A DNA stretch of 64,000 bases from Aestuariivita sp. (GTDB lineage: Bacteria > Pseudomonadota > Alphaproteobacteria > Rhodobacterales > Rhodobacteraceae), in NCBI GenBank assembly GCA_018401465.1, contig JAGYKE010000005.1:1-64000 (forward strand), written 5' to 3'. Each line of letters opens with the position of its first letter. The stretch's first letter is position 1. Positions 1 to 5,978 of this stretch are shown here, piece by piece. A model generated the notes under the pieces. That model did no database searches and had not been told where the DNA came from. It was given only the letters and a program-made list of their open reading frames with translations. The position numbers and the translations under genes were made by a program.

Positions 1-175
1 AATCCGACCGCTGGACAAGAATTTTCTGCCCCGAGCGGCGCCTGCGGTCGGGCGGGCTGCTGGAACAGAGCGAAGCAGATCGTGAAACCGCCATGTTCTT
101 GCTCGGCGGTGGTGTTTTCAGCGCGGCGGGCAGACCTGTCCTGCCAGTTTCGTTCAGTTTGGGCGTGGATTGCTT
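1..175. other. Gene-free tail of the IS element
   Basis: Nothing convincing is coded here. The stretch lies downstream of the IS1380 transposase stop and is presumably the 3' untranslated end of that insertion sequence. I could not find a sequence inverted to the region upstream of the transposase, so the terminal inverted repeat probably lies left of the window. Confidence 0.4.
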
Positions 176-1531
176 TCATGCGCATAACGGAGGCGCTCGC
201 AATCGGCGGATGGCGGCGAGGATGGCGCGTACCATCGTGCCGGTGACGGCGACCTCGGCCAGCTGGAAGGTGATGGCGCGGGCGTGACGGACCACACGTG
301 CCCCGATCTTGATCAGCTTCAGTTGCAGGCTGGTCAACGACCAGTCGGCCATGGCCTCGGGCAGCTCGATGCAGCGCAAGAAGGTGGCCAGGTTGTAGGC
401 CAGGGCGTGCAGTTGCAGCCGCACCTCATTGTCGCGGAACTTCCGGCATGACAGCCGCGTCCAGTGGAAGGCGTATTTGCCTTCCTTGATGTGCTGCTCG
501 GCGGTGCCGCGCTGGTTGTAGAACCGCACCACCCAGTCCGGCTCCATCGGCAGGTTGGTGACGATGAAGCCGACACGCGGGAACAGCTCGCCCGGATGCC
601 ATTCGATCTTGGCGATCACCCGGCGCTCCTTGTCCCAGGACGCCGCCTGATACTCGAAGTCTTCGTAGAAGCGCTTGACCTTGGTCAGCGAAGGTCGCCC
701 CACGGGGCGCGTCAGCCGATGCGCGATCTTCTCGCGCAGGACGTTGTTGGCAGGCAGCCGGATGGCGTAGAAGAACCGCGCTTCTTCCAAGCGCGCATAG
801 ATCGCGGGGATCGCGTAGGCGGCGTCGGCCCGGAAGAAGCGTCCACCAAGGTCGCGCTCCGCGTAGCGGGCGATGACGGGGTCGAGAACGTCCCGCCAGC
901 CATCGGCGCTGTGGACGTTGCCATTGCGCAGGGCGCAGCGTTCCAGCATGCCGAACTGGTTGAACAAAAAGTTCGGGTGATAGCAGGTGCAGTCGAAATG
1001 CCCGTTCCAGGCCGCGCCTTCCTGATCGCCATGGGTCGGGCTGACCGAGCTGTCCATGTCCAGCACGATGTACTTCAGCCCGTTGCGATCATGAAACCGG
1101 TCGATCCATTGGCCATTCAGGTCGGCCAGCGCGTTCCGGTTCTCGGGCTGTGCCAGTGTCTCGGTCTCGAACCGTCCCATCTGCGAGGCCGAAGCCGCTT
1201 GCCCATCGACGGCACGGCCGCCCACGACCTGGCGCATGACCGGATCGCAGGCGAGACGGTCGGCGTCGTTGACATCCTCGTATCCGGCCAGCCGCCCAAA
1301 GACTGATTGCCGGAACAGGCCGTCGAGCCGATGGACCGTGTTCTTGCCGCGTCGCGTGTCGCGCAATGCTGCTGCCGCCAGATCGGACAGCCCGAGCGCA
1401 TCATCCATCTCGCGCATCACCAGAAGGCCGCCGTCGGAACTGAGCTGCGCACCTCGAAATTCCAGCCGCACGCGAGTGTCGAAATCCACCCGATCTGCCC
1501 GCTGCAGGCTCGCACCCTCTGGGTGATCCAT
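176..1531 (-). CDS. IS1380-family transposase
   Basis: This 451-residue protein is a full-length DDE transposase of the IS1380 family. It shows the family pattern: an N-terminal FRGAQLSSDGGLLVMREMD stretch, a first catalytic Asp in YIVLDMDSS (about residue 158), a second in FFRADAAYA (about 237), and a late glutamate in FYNQRGTAEQHIKEGK followed by LQLHALAYNLATF. No frameshift or internal stop is visible, so it may be active. It sits beside a TerS-like gene at the point where a terminase large subunit would be expected, so it probably interrupts or separates prophage packaging genes. The right part of the IS continues past position 1. Confidence 0.93.
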   Translation of the reverse strand: MDHPEGASLQRADRVDFDTRVRLEFRGAQLSSDGGLLVMREMDDALGLSDLAAAALRDTRRGKNTVHRLDGLFRQSVFGRLAGYEDVNDADRLACDPVMRQVVGGRAVDGQAASASQMGRFETETLAQPENRNALADLNGQWIDRFHDRNGLKYIVLDMDSSVSPTHGDQEGAAWNGHFDCTCYHPNFLFNQFGMLERCALRNGNVHSADGWRDVLDPVIARYAERDLGGRFFRADAAYAIPAIYARLEEARFFYAIRLPANNVLREKIAHRLTRPVGRPSLTKVKRFYEDFEYQAASWDKERRVIAKIEWHPGELFPRVGFIVTNLPMEPDWVVRFYNQRGTAEQHIKEGKYAFHWTRLSCRKFRDNEVRLQLHALAYNLATFLRCIELPEAMADWSLTSLQLKLIKIGARVVRHARAITFQLAEVAVTGTMVRAILAAIRRLRAPPLCA

Positions 1532-1607
1532 GAAACATGCCCCTCGAAGCCAACAACACCATGATTTTTATGCGAAATATCACCATCAGGACAGCAAAAT
1601 CAGCGCC
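1532..1607. other. IS1380 upstream end / insertion junction
   Basis: This short interval joins the transposase start to the stop of the 59-residue prophage gene. It must hold the IS left terminus and the junction with prophage DNA. An AT-richer stretch around 1560 to 1585 (with ATGCGAAATATC) is a plausible terminus, but the partner repeat is not in the window, so I do not place the end. Confidence 0.35.
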
Positions 1608-1787
1608 TTACTTGGGGAATGTGGGCTCCTCCGCATCGATCTGGCTTTCTGCGTCTTGCAAGAGAGCCTCCATCGCTTCGAAATCGCATTCGATTTCAGG
1701 CGGCTCCGCATGCGCCTGCCGAGGCGCTCCGCCCCGGGCCTTGTCTTCCAGCAGTTTCAGCAATGCTTGCCGTTCTTTCGTTGCCAT
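1608..1787 (-). CDS. Small acidic prophage protein
   Basis: The gene would encode 59 residues, starting MATKERQALLKLLEDKARGG and ending in an acidic tail (QDAESQIDAEEPTFPK). The ATG at 1787 is preceded by a near-perfect AAGGAGG ribosome binding site. It lies downstream of the TerS-like gene on the same strand with a gap of about 100 bp. The family is not recognised. Its position between terS and the expected terL suggests a small packaging-region gene. The IS1380 copy begins just after its stop codon, so the gene itself appears intact. Confidence 0.6.
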   Translation of the reverse strand: MATKERQALLKLLEDKARGGAPRQAHAEPPEIECDFEAMEALLQDAESQIDAEEPTFPK

Positions 1788-1890
1788 TCTGGCCTCCTTG
1801 GTTGAGCCACCAAGGTCGCGCATCTGCGCAGGCCGGTCTACGCAGCCAAGGCCACGCAGGCGACCTGAGGTTGCACATCGCCGAGCGACG

Positions 1891-2406
1891 TCAGGCGTCG
1901 AAGCCACCGAGCAGCGCGGCGTCATCGTCGGAGCCGTTCTCGCCAAGCGCCGCAGCCGCGCCAGCGGCCGCAGCGGTCCTGCTTTGGGCGGATTCGACGC
2001 CCTTGACGCTGAGTGTCAGGTGCAAACTCCTGGAGAGCTGATTTGCGACGGCCTGCAGGCTGCTCTGGACGCTCACCAGCGGGTTGACCACAACCGTAGT
2101 ACCTGCCTTCCCGCCGAGGCACGTCATGCCTTTTCGATTGAGCTCGAGCCTGATCTTGTCGATCTCGGCCGTCGTACTGGCCAGGCGCGCAGCCTGCGCC
2201 AGATCGTACGGAAACTTCTTCCACTCGCTCGTAGGGCGGGCTCGCAGAACTTCGGCGAAGATCACATCGGCCGCCGCCTGATCTGTTGCATCGGGCAGGC
2301 GCGGAACGGTCTCGGGCCACCCGATCGACTTCGCCGCGGCGGCCTCTTGGAAGGCGGCGATCTGCCCGGCGGTGCTGTCGGAGCGGTGGCGGCGAGATGC
2401 GGACAT
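1891..2406 (-). CDS. TerS-like terminase small subunit (P27 type)
   Basis: The predicted 171-residue protein resembles P27-type phage terminase small subunits, which recognise the packaging site and hand DNA to the large subunit. The middle carries an EWKKFPYDLAQAARLA helix, then a helix with conserved hydrophobics, then the signature GTTVVVNPL and a leucine-rich C-terminal helix. I chose the ATG at 2406 because an AAAGGAT sequence lies upstream; the open frame extends to 2565 but that part is low complexity. No large subunit follows in the window because an IS1380 copy sits there. TGCAAA repeats 90 to 190 bp upstream could be its target. The call rests on pattern recognition only. Confidence 0.6.
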   Translation of the reverse strand: MSASRRHRSDSTAGQIAAFQEAAAAKSIGWPETVPRLPDATDQAAADVIFAEVLRARPTSEWKKFPYDLAQAARLASTTAEIDKIRLELNRKGMTCLGGKAGTTVVVNPLVSVQSSLQAVANQLSRSLHLTLSVKGVESAQSRTAAAAGAAAALGENGSDDDAALLGGFDA

Positions 2407-2494
2407 GCGGGCAGATCCTTTGGCTAGGTGGCCGCGCGGCGCAGGCGCGGGCGTCGCCTTTGGTCTACCGCGCCAGGGGCGGCGGATCAAGGCA

Positions 2495-2598
2495 TTTTGC
2501 AAAGTTGCAAAGCTGGCTCGCAAATCTGCAAATCTCGTCTGCGGCATGACTTTGCAGTTTTGCAAAGCTTGGACGTCGCGTTTTGCAAATCTGCAAAG
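2495..2598. repeat. Cluster of four TGCAAA pair sites
   Basis: Four sites occur in 104 bp: TTTTGCAAAGTTGCAAAG (2495-2512), GCAAATCTGCAAATC (2520-2534), CTTTGCAGTTTTGCAAAG (2550-2567) and TTTTGCAAATCTGCAAAG (2581-2598). Each holds two TGCAAA (or inverted) half sites. They begin 25 to 31 bp apart and lie just upstream of the TerS-like gene. They could be operator sites for a repressor, iterons, or the recognition sequence of the small terminase. Confidence 0.65.
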
Positions 2599-2676
2599 TC
2601 CGCCTTTTCGGTCCCTGCGCCAAGGCCCCCTTTGCTCTCACATACCGATGCGCCCGCCGATCTGTCGGGGCGACTT

Positions 2677-2704
2677 AGCGATATGTCGCGCCGGACATAT
2701 CGCT
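2677..2704. promoter_or_regulatory. Perfect 11-bp inverted repeat (operator-like)
   Basis: AGCGATATGTC (2677-2687) is followed after 6 bp by its exact reverse complement GACATATCGCT (2694-2704). The arms are AT-rich in the middle of GC-rich DNA and no T tract follows, so a protein binding site is more likely than a terminator. Confidence 0.5.
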
Positions 2705-2738
2705 CTGCGCGCTGCCGCGGCCGATTTGCAAAATCTCG

Positions 2739-2876
2739 CGGAGAGCGCCGCTGAGCGGCCTTCTGCCGTTTCGGCGGTATCGTATAGGAAAAACGCGAGA
2801 TCGCCGTCCAGCGCGCTATTTTCGGCCTCTCCCGGGATTTTGGTCGCTCCGCTTCGCTGCGGGGGCGATTTGGCGC
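2739..2876 (+). repeat. Direct repeat copy 1 (about 135 bp)
   Basis: This stretch recurs, with small differences, at about 3001-3137 (offset about 264 bp in the best-matching part). The shared core includes GAGATCGCCGTCCAGCGCGC and CTCCGCTTCGCTGCGG. The two copies flank the five 20-bp tandem repeats. Confidence 0.7.
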
Positions 2877-2971
2877 TGGATCCACGTGAACGGCGCTGGA
2901 TCCGCGTGATCGGCGCTGAAAACGCCTAGGCAGCGCTGGATCCGCGTGAACGGCGCTGGATCCGCCTGGGC
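2872..2971 (+). repeat. Five 20-bp tandem repeats (iteron-like)
   Basis: Five units of exactly 20 bp run head to tail: 2872-2891, 2892-2911, 2912-2931, 2932-2951 and 2952-2971. The consensus is GGCGCTGGATCCGCGTGAAC; unit 3 is the most diverged. A 20-bp period puts each unit about two helical turns from the next, as in plasmid and phage iterons bound by initiator proteins. There are no unique spacers, so this is not a CRISPR array. Confidence 0.75.
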
Positions 2972-3000
2972 GGCGCGCTTCGCCAGATCCGAGAAAACTC

Positions 3001-3137
3001 ACGGAGCGCGCCGCTGAGTGGCCTTCTTTCGCTTTTGGCTACCTGCGCCCCAAAAAGCGCGAGATCGCCGTCCAGCGCGCTATTTTCGGCCTCTACTGGG
3101 ATTTTGGCCGCTCCGCTTCGCTGCGGTGGCGACGCGG
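3001..3137 (+). repeat. Direct repeat copy 2 (about 135 bp)
   Basis: This is the second copy of the unit at about 2739-2876. The match begins near GCGCCGCTGAG and continues through the GAGATCGCC core to the CTCCGCTTCGCTGCGG end. It follows the 20-bp tandem repeats directly. Confidence 0.7.
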
Positions 3138-3261
3138 CGCGGGGGCGCTGCCGTTTTTTGACCATCTGGTCAAAAATCGGGGGCCGGAAACTCCCTTTAA
3201 GGTTTGGATCAAGGGGGGACGCGGGTACTGGCGGCAAGGGCCCCCGGCTTGCCCCTCCCCC

Positions 3262-3369
3262 GGTACCCCCGGTACCCCCCGGTACCCCGGTACCCCCGGT
3301 ACCCCCCGGTACCCCCGGTACCCCCGGTACCCCCGGTACCCCCGGTACCCCCGGTACCCCCTTGGTACC
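3262..3369 (+). repeat. GGTACCCCC minisatellite (12 GGTACC sites)
   Basis: Twelve GGTACC hexamers occur in 108 bp, mostly spaced 9 bp (GGTACCCCC) with occasional 8-, 10- or 11-bp units. The array makes every frame look like a repeated peptide (VPG on the minus strand, VPP on the plus), which explains the long spurious ORFs here. The function is unknown. Confidence 0.85.
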
Positions 3370-3616
3370 GTGGTCGGGGGCGGTGCCGTCGTCGCTTCGG
3401 CCTGCGCCGCTTCGGCCCGCAGCCCCGCAGCCCCGCAGCCGTCGCCCTTCCGGTCCGCAGCCATCGCCTCGACCTGCGCCGCTTCGGCCCGCAGCCCCGC
3501 AGCCCTCAGCCCCGCAGCCCTCAGCCCTCAGCCCCTCGCCTCGACCTGCGCCGCTCCGCCCAGCTGCCACCGCAGCCCCGCACCCCGCGGCCCCGCGGGC
3601 CCTCAGCCCGCAAAAT

Positions 3617-3739
3617 CCCTTATTTCATTGGCGCGGCGGCCCGCCCGGCTAAGCCCATCTAGGATAAACGACATAAAAAAACATGTTTTTTCTTCGTGTT
3701 TATCCTAGATGGGGGGACGGCGGCTCGCCGACTTGAGCC
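3617..3739 (+). repeat. 123-bp direct repeat copy 1 with 58-bp palindrome
   Basis: The unit starts CCCTTATTTCATTGGCGCGG and ends near CGCCGACTTGAGCCACC. It contains a dyad at 3655-3712: outer arms CCATCTAGGATAAAC and GTTTATCCTAGATGG (15 bp, perfect) enclose an AT-rich core with a poly-A run, CATG and a poly-T run. A nearly identical unit lies 201 bp downstream. Confidence 0.85.
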
Positions 3740-3817
3740 ACCCGCGCCACCCGCGCCGGCGTCGCCCCACAGCCCCTCGGCCCGCAGCCGCGCGTTTCAG
3801 GCCGCGGCCTTGCAAGA

Positions 3818-3940
3818 CCCCTTATTTCATTGGCGCGGCGGTCGGCGCCGCTAGCCCATCTAGGATAAACGACATAAAAAAACATGTTTTTTCTTCGTGT
3901 TTATCCTAGATGGGGGGACGGCGACTCGCCGACTTGAGCC
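3818..3940 (+). repeat. 123-bp direct repeat copy 2 with 58-bp palindrome
   Basis: This is the second copy, offset 201 bp from the first. Its palindrome lies at 3856-3913 and is identical to the first, while GC-rich sequence on either side has drifted. Conservation confined to the dyad suggests that the palindrome is the functional part. Confidence 0.85.
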
Positions 3941-3999
3941 ACCTGCGCCACCTGCGCCACCTGCGCCAAGCGAAGCGACCTGCCGCGAACGACGCGCGC

Positions 4000-4030
4000 C
4001 CCCGTCCGACCAAAACCCGCGACCCTAAGA
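4000..4030 (+). promoter_or_regulatory. Element promoter-like motif, copy 1
   Basis: CCCCGTCCGAC (4000-4010) is followed by exactly 13 bp and then CCTAAGA (4024-4030). The CCTA lies 39 bp before the ATG of the first plus-strand gene. The same two blocks with the same spacing occur at 7848, 12310 and, on the minus strand, 22239. Confidence 0.75.
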
Positions 4031-4062
4031 AGACGGGAAAATCGGCGGCGGAGGATCGGACC

Positions 4063-4617
4063 ATGCCAAGGAGCGCAAAGACCAAGTCGCAGGAACACGC
4101 CCGCGCTATGCACGAGCACGTCGCGCTTCTTGCGGAGACCTGCGCGGCCATGCGGGCCTTGCTGCAGATGGACGTGCCAGAGGGCGAGGTTGGTTTTGTC
4201 GCCAAGGCTACGATCGACCACCCTGCCCCACGCCTTGTGGTGGATCAGGACTTTGGCGCTGTGGCCACGTCGATCGGCGTTGTGGGCGCTGCTGCCGCCC
4301 CAGGTACGGTTGCCCGGCAAGTGCGTGAGCGGCTCGTGCTGCAAATCGGCCGTGGCTCTGCCGGCGCCCCGATCGCTGTCGCCTCGCTCTCCAAAAGCAA
4401 AGCCGCGGACCTTGCAGCTGATCTGGTGAACTGGGCGAGCGTGCTTGTGGGCGCAGGCGGCTTTGACGACGGCGCAGCGAGCGACTGGGACCGGCGCAGC
4501 CTGACCGCGCTCATCACCGCGATCAACGAGCTCTCACACAGCTTGTCGGCGGCAGGGCTCGTGACCGCCGCCGATGCCAAGCTCATCGGCCCGCTGCTGC
4601 GCTGGCGATCGGCATGA
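4063..4617 (+). CDS. Unknown protein, first gene of replication operon
   Basis: The product is 184 residues, Ala-rich and mostly helical, with an N-terminal basic segment (MPRSAKTKSQEHARAM) and a central Gly/Ala-rich part. The ATG at 4063 was chosen because GGAGGA lies just upstream and the promoter-like motif ends 33 bp before it; the frame is open from 3910, but that part would translate the repeat region. It overlaps the next gene by 4 bp (ATGA). No family is recognised. Its place directly after the iteron and palindrome region makes an initiation or regulatory role possible, but nothing in the sequence proves it. Confidence 0.7.
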   Translation: MPRSAKTKSQEHARAMHEHVALLAETCAAMRALLQMDVPEGEVGFVAKATIDHPAPRLVVDQDFGAVATSIGVVGAAAAPGTVARQVRERLVLQIGRGSAGAPIAVASLSKSKAADLAADLVNWASVLVGAGGFDDGAASDWDRRSLTALITAINELSHSLSAAGLVTAADAKLIGPLLRWRSA

Positions 4618-5084
4618 GCGCACAGGACACCGCGATGGACATCAAAGAGATTTGGCGCAGCGGACTGGTGCGTCGGTGGCACTCCAATCCGGATCTGGCG
4701 GCGAGCGGCCAGACCAACGGCCATCACCAGTGGGGCTGCGCGGTGTTGGCCTTGCATTTGTTTCCTGACGATCACGAGCTGCTGCGCGCGGCTGTGCTGC
4801 ACGATATCGCCGAGGTCAACCTCGGTGACATCAGCGGCCTCGCAAAGAGGCGCGACGCCGATTTGCGGGCCGCCCTGTGCGCGGCAGAAGGCGTTAACGC
4901 AGCCGCGCTGGGCGTGGCTTATGTTGGCGGCCCTCGGCTTAAATTGGTCGACATGCTTGAAGCATTCCTTTGGGCGCGGCACCACAAGCCGGAAATCCTG
5001 TCCGGCTTCGGTTGGCCGGAACAGGTCGCCGCCATCCGCGCCTTGGCTGATGAGTTGGGAGCGGACGTCGCGCCTCTCCTCTGA
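4614..5084 (+). CDS. HD-domain phosphohydrolase (5'-deoxynucleotidase-like)
   Basis: This 156-residue protein matches the small HD hydrolases of the YfbR/5'-deoxynucleotidase type. Visible features are Arg-Trp at residues 21-22 in RRWHSNP, His37-His38 in GHHQWG, the metal-binding His63-Asp64 in AAVLHDIAEVNLGDIS, and a late Asp in KLVDMLEAF. YfbR-like enzymes dephosphorylate deoxynucleoside monophosphates, so a phage copy would act in nucleotide pool control. It starts inside the stop of the preceding gene, implying translational coupling. The substrate cannot be read from the sequence. Confidence 0.8.
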   Translation: MSAQDTAMDIKEIWRSGLVRRWHSNPDLAASGQTNGHHQWGCAVLALHLFPDDHELLRAAVLHDIAEVNLGDISGLAKRRDADLRAALCAAEGVNAAALGVAYVGGPRLKLVDMLEAFLWARHHKPEILSGFGWPEQVAAIRALADELGADVAPLL

Positions 5085-5134
5085 CCACATTGAACGCTTC
5101 GAACACAGAGTTTGCAAAAATGCAGGAGGCGCAC

Positions 5135-5380
5135 ATGGCGAAACCGCCCACGATCTCGACACCGCACGACCGCCTTGGCTTGACGCCAGAGGGCTTCTGG
5201 CGATTGCCGATCGCAGACCGCGAGTGGCTTTGGGTATACCTCGGCGTCACTGAGACAGCTGGGCGCCAGCTGCTGTCGCTGGTCGGTGCGGAGAGCGTGA
5301 AGGTCGGCACACGCACATTCATCTTCCCGCGCGAACTGGCGAAAGCATTTGGCGCGCTGGCGCAGGACGGCCGGACATGA
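5135..5380 (+). CDS. Small unknown protein of the early operon
   Basis: The predicted product is 81 residues, beginning MAKPPTISTPHDRLGLTPEG. The ATG at 5135 has a strong AGGAGG at a good distance; the frame is open from a TTG at 5090 but that start has no ribosome binding site. The middle (FWRLPIADREWLWVYLGVTE) is aromatic-rich and the C-terminus (VKVGTRTFIFPRELAKAF) could be a winged or beta-hairpin segment. It overlaps the next gene by 4 bp. No family is recognised. Confidence 0.65.
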   Translation: MAKPPTISTPHDRLGLTPEGFWRLPIADREWLWVYLGVTETAGRQLLSLVGAESVKVGTRTFIFPRELAKAFGALAQDGRT

Positions 5381-5946
5381 GCAGCGATGACTTGCTGACG
5401 GCGATCTCAGCGCTTGCAAAGCTTGTGCCTGAGGATGCCGTCGAGACAGCGCTGCGCAGGGCGATCGCGGACCTTGGCGCGCAGGTCGGCGCATCTCGGA
5501 CCGCCCAGACGCCTGCCAAAAAAAGCGTCGCGCCTTCCGCGGACCGCCAGCTTGCTGTAAAAAGGGTCGTGGATATCCCTGCTGCGATGATGGCGTGGCT
5601 TGAAGGGGCGAGCCCGGCAAAAATCGCAGCTGAAATCGGTGTGGAGCGGACCGCGATTTACGACTGGAGAAACAATGGGCGCGTATCCGCGAAAACATAC
5701 GGGTCCCTTGAGGCGCTGATGAATAGCGGAAAAGACGTGAGCGGCACCAAACGTGCGGCGACCGCAACCGCAACCGCAACCGCAACCGCAATCGTCGACG
5801 ACCGAGCGGCACTTGAACTGGAAATAGCCGCGCGCTGTGCCGCCGACGGCATGACCCGCGCAGAGATTTTCGAGCTGTGCGCGGTGACCGGGACCGACGA
5901 CCCGCAAGACCGCGCGAAGATCGCGGAAACGCTCGCCGCGCTCTGA
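5377..5946 (+). CDS. Helix-turn-helix protein with Thr-Ala linker
   Basis: The 189-residue product contains a resolvase- or transposase-type helix-turn-helix in the middle (MMAWLEGASPAKIAAEIGVERT AIYDWRNNG, about residues 70-100). It is followed by a TATATATAT linker encoded by ACCGCA repeats at about 5758-5792, which could vary in length by slippage, and a helical C-terminus. It overlaps the preceding gene by 4 bp and precedes the DUF3987 gene by about 30 bp. A DNA-binding regulatory or initiation role is likely but unproven. Confidence 0.7.
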   Translation: MSSDDLLTAISALAKLVPEDAVETALRRAIADLGAQVGASRTAQTPAKKSVAPSADRQLAVKRVVDIPAAMMAWLEGASPAKIAAEIGVERTAIYDWRNNGRVSAKTYGSLEALMNSGKDVSGTKRAATATATATATAIVDDRAALELEIAARCAADGMTRAEIFELCAVTGTDDPQDRAKIAETLAAL

Positions 5947-5978
5947 TCGCGGCCTGCTTGACATCATTGGAGGGTGAT

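Larger units (their letters stand above)
2407..4062. other. 1.65 kb gene-free repeat-rich control/origin region
   Basis: No credible gene lies here. Open frames exist on both strands but translate to low-complexity Pro, Gly, Arg or Ala runs produced by DNA repeats. The interval contains, in order, four TGCAAA pairs, a perfect 11-bp inverted repeat, a repeat of about 135 bp in two copies, five 20-bp tandem repeats, a GGTACC-rich array, GC-rich minisatellite DNA, two copies of a 123-bp unit each holding a 58-bp palindrome, and a promoter-like motif for the plus-strand operon. Its position between a minus-strand packaging gene and the plus-strand replication genes is typical of a phage or plasmid control and origin region. 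Confidence 0.7.

Noticed and set aside
1537-2427. 296-residue plus-strand ORF
   Set aside because: It is antisense to the TerS-like gene and the small gene, which have better starts and composition.
2872-2971. Possible CRISPR array
   Set aside because: Repeats are directly abutting with no unique spacers, and no cas genes are present.
2926-3570. Minus-strand 214-residue ORF with collagen-like Gly-Val-Pro repeats
   Set aside because: It is the translation of the GGTACCCCC array and Arg/Gly-rich minisatellite DNA; all frames are open there and no ribosome binding site or family match is visible.
3035-3652. Plus-strand Pro-rich ORF over the same repeats
   Set aside because: Same reason; the composition is imposed by GC-rich DNA repeats.
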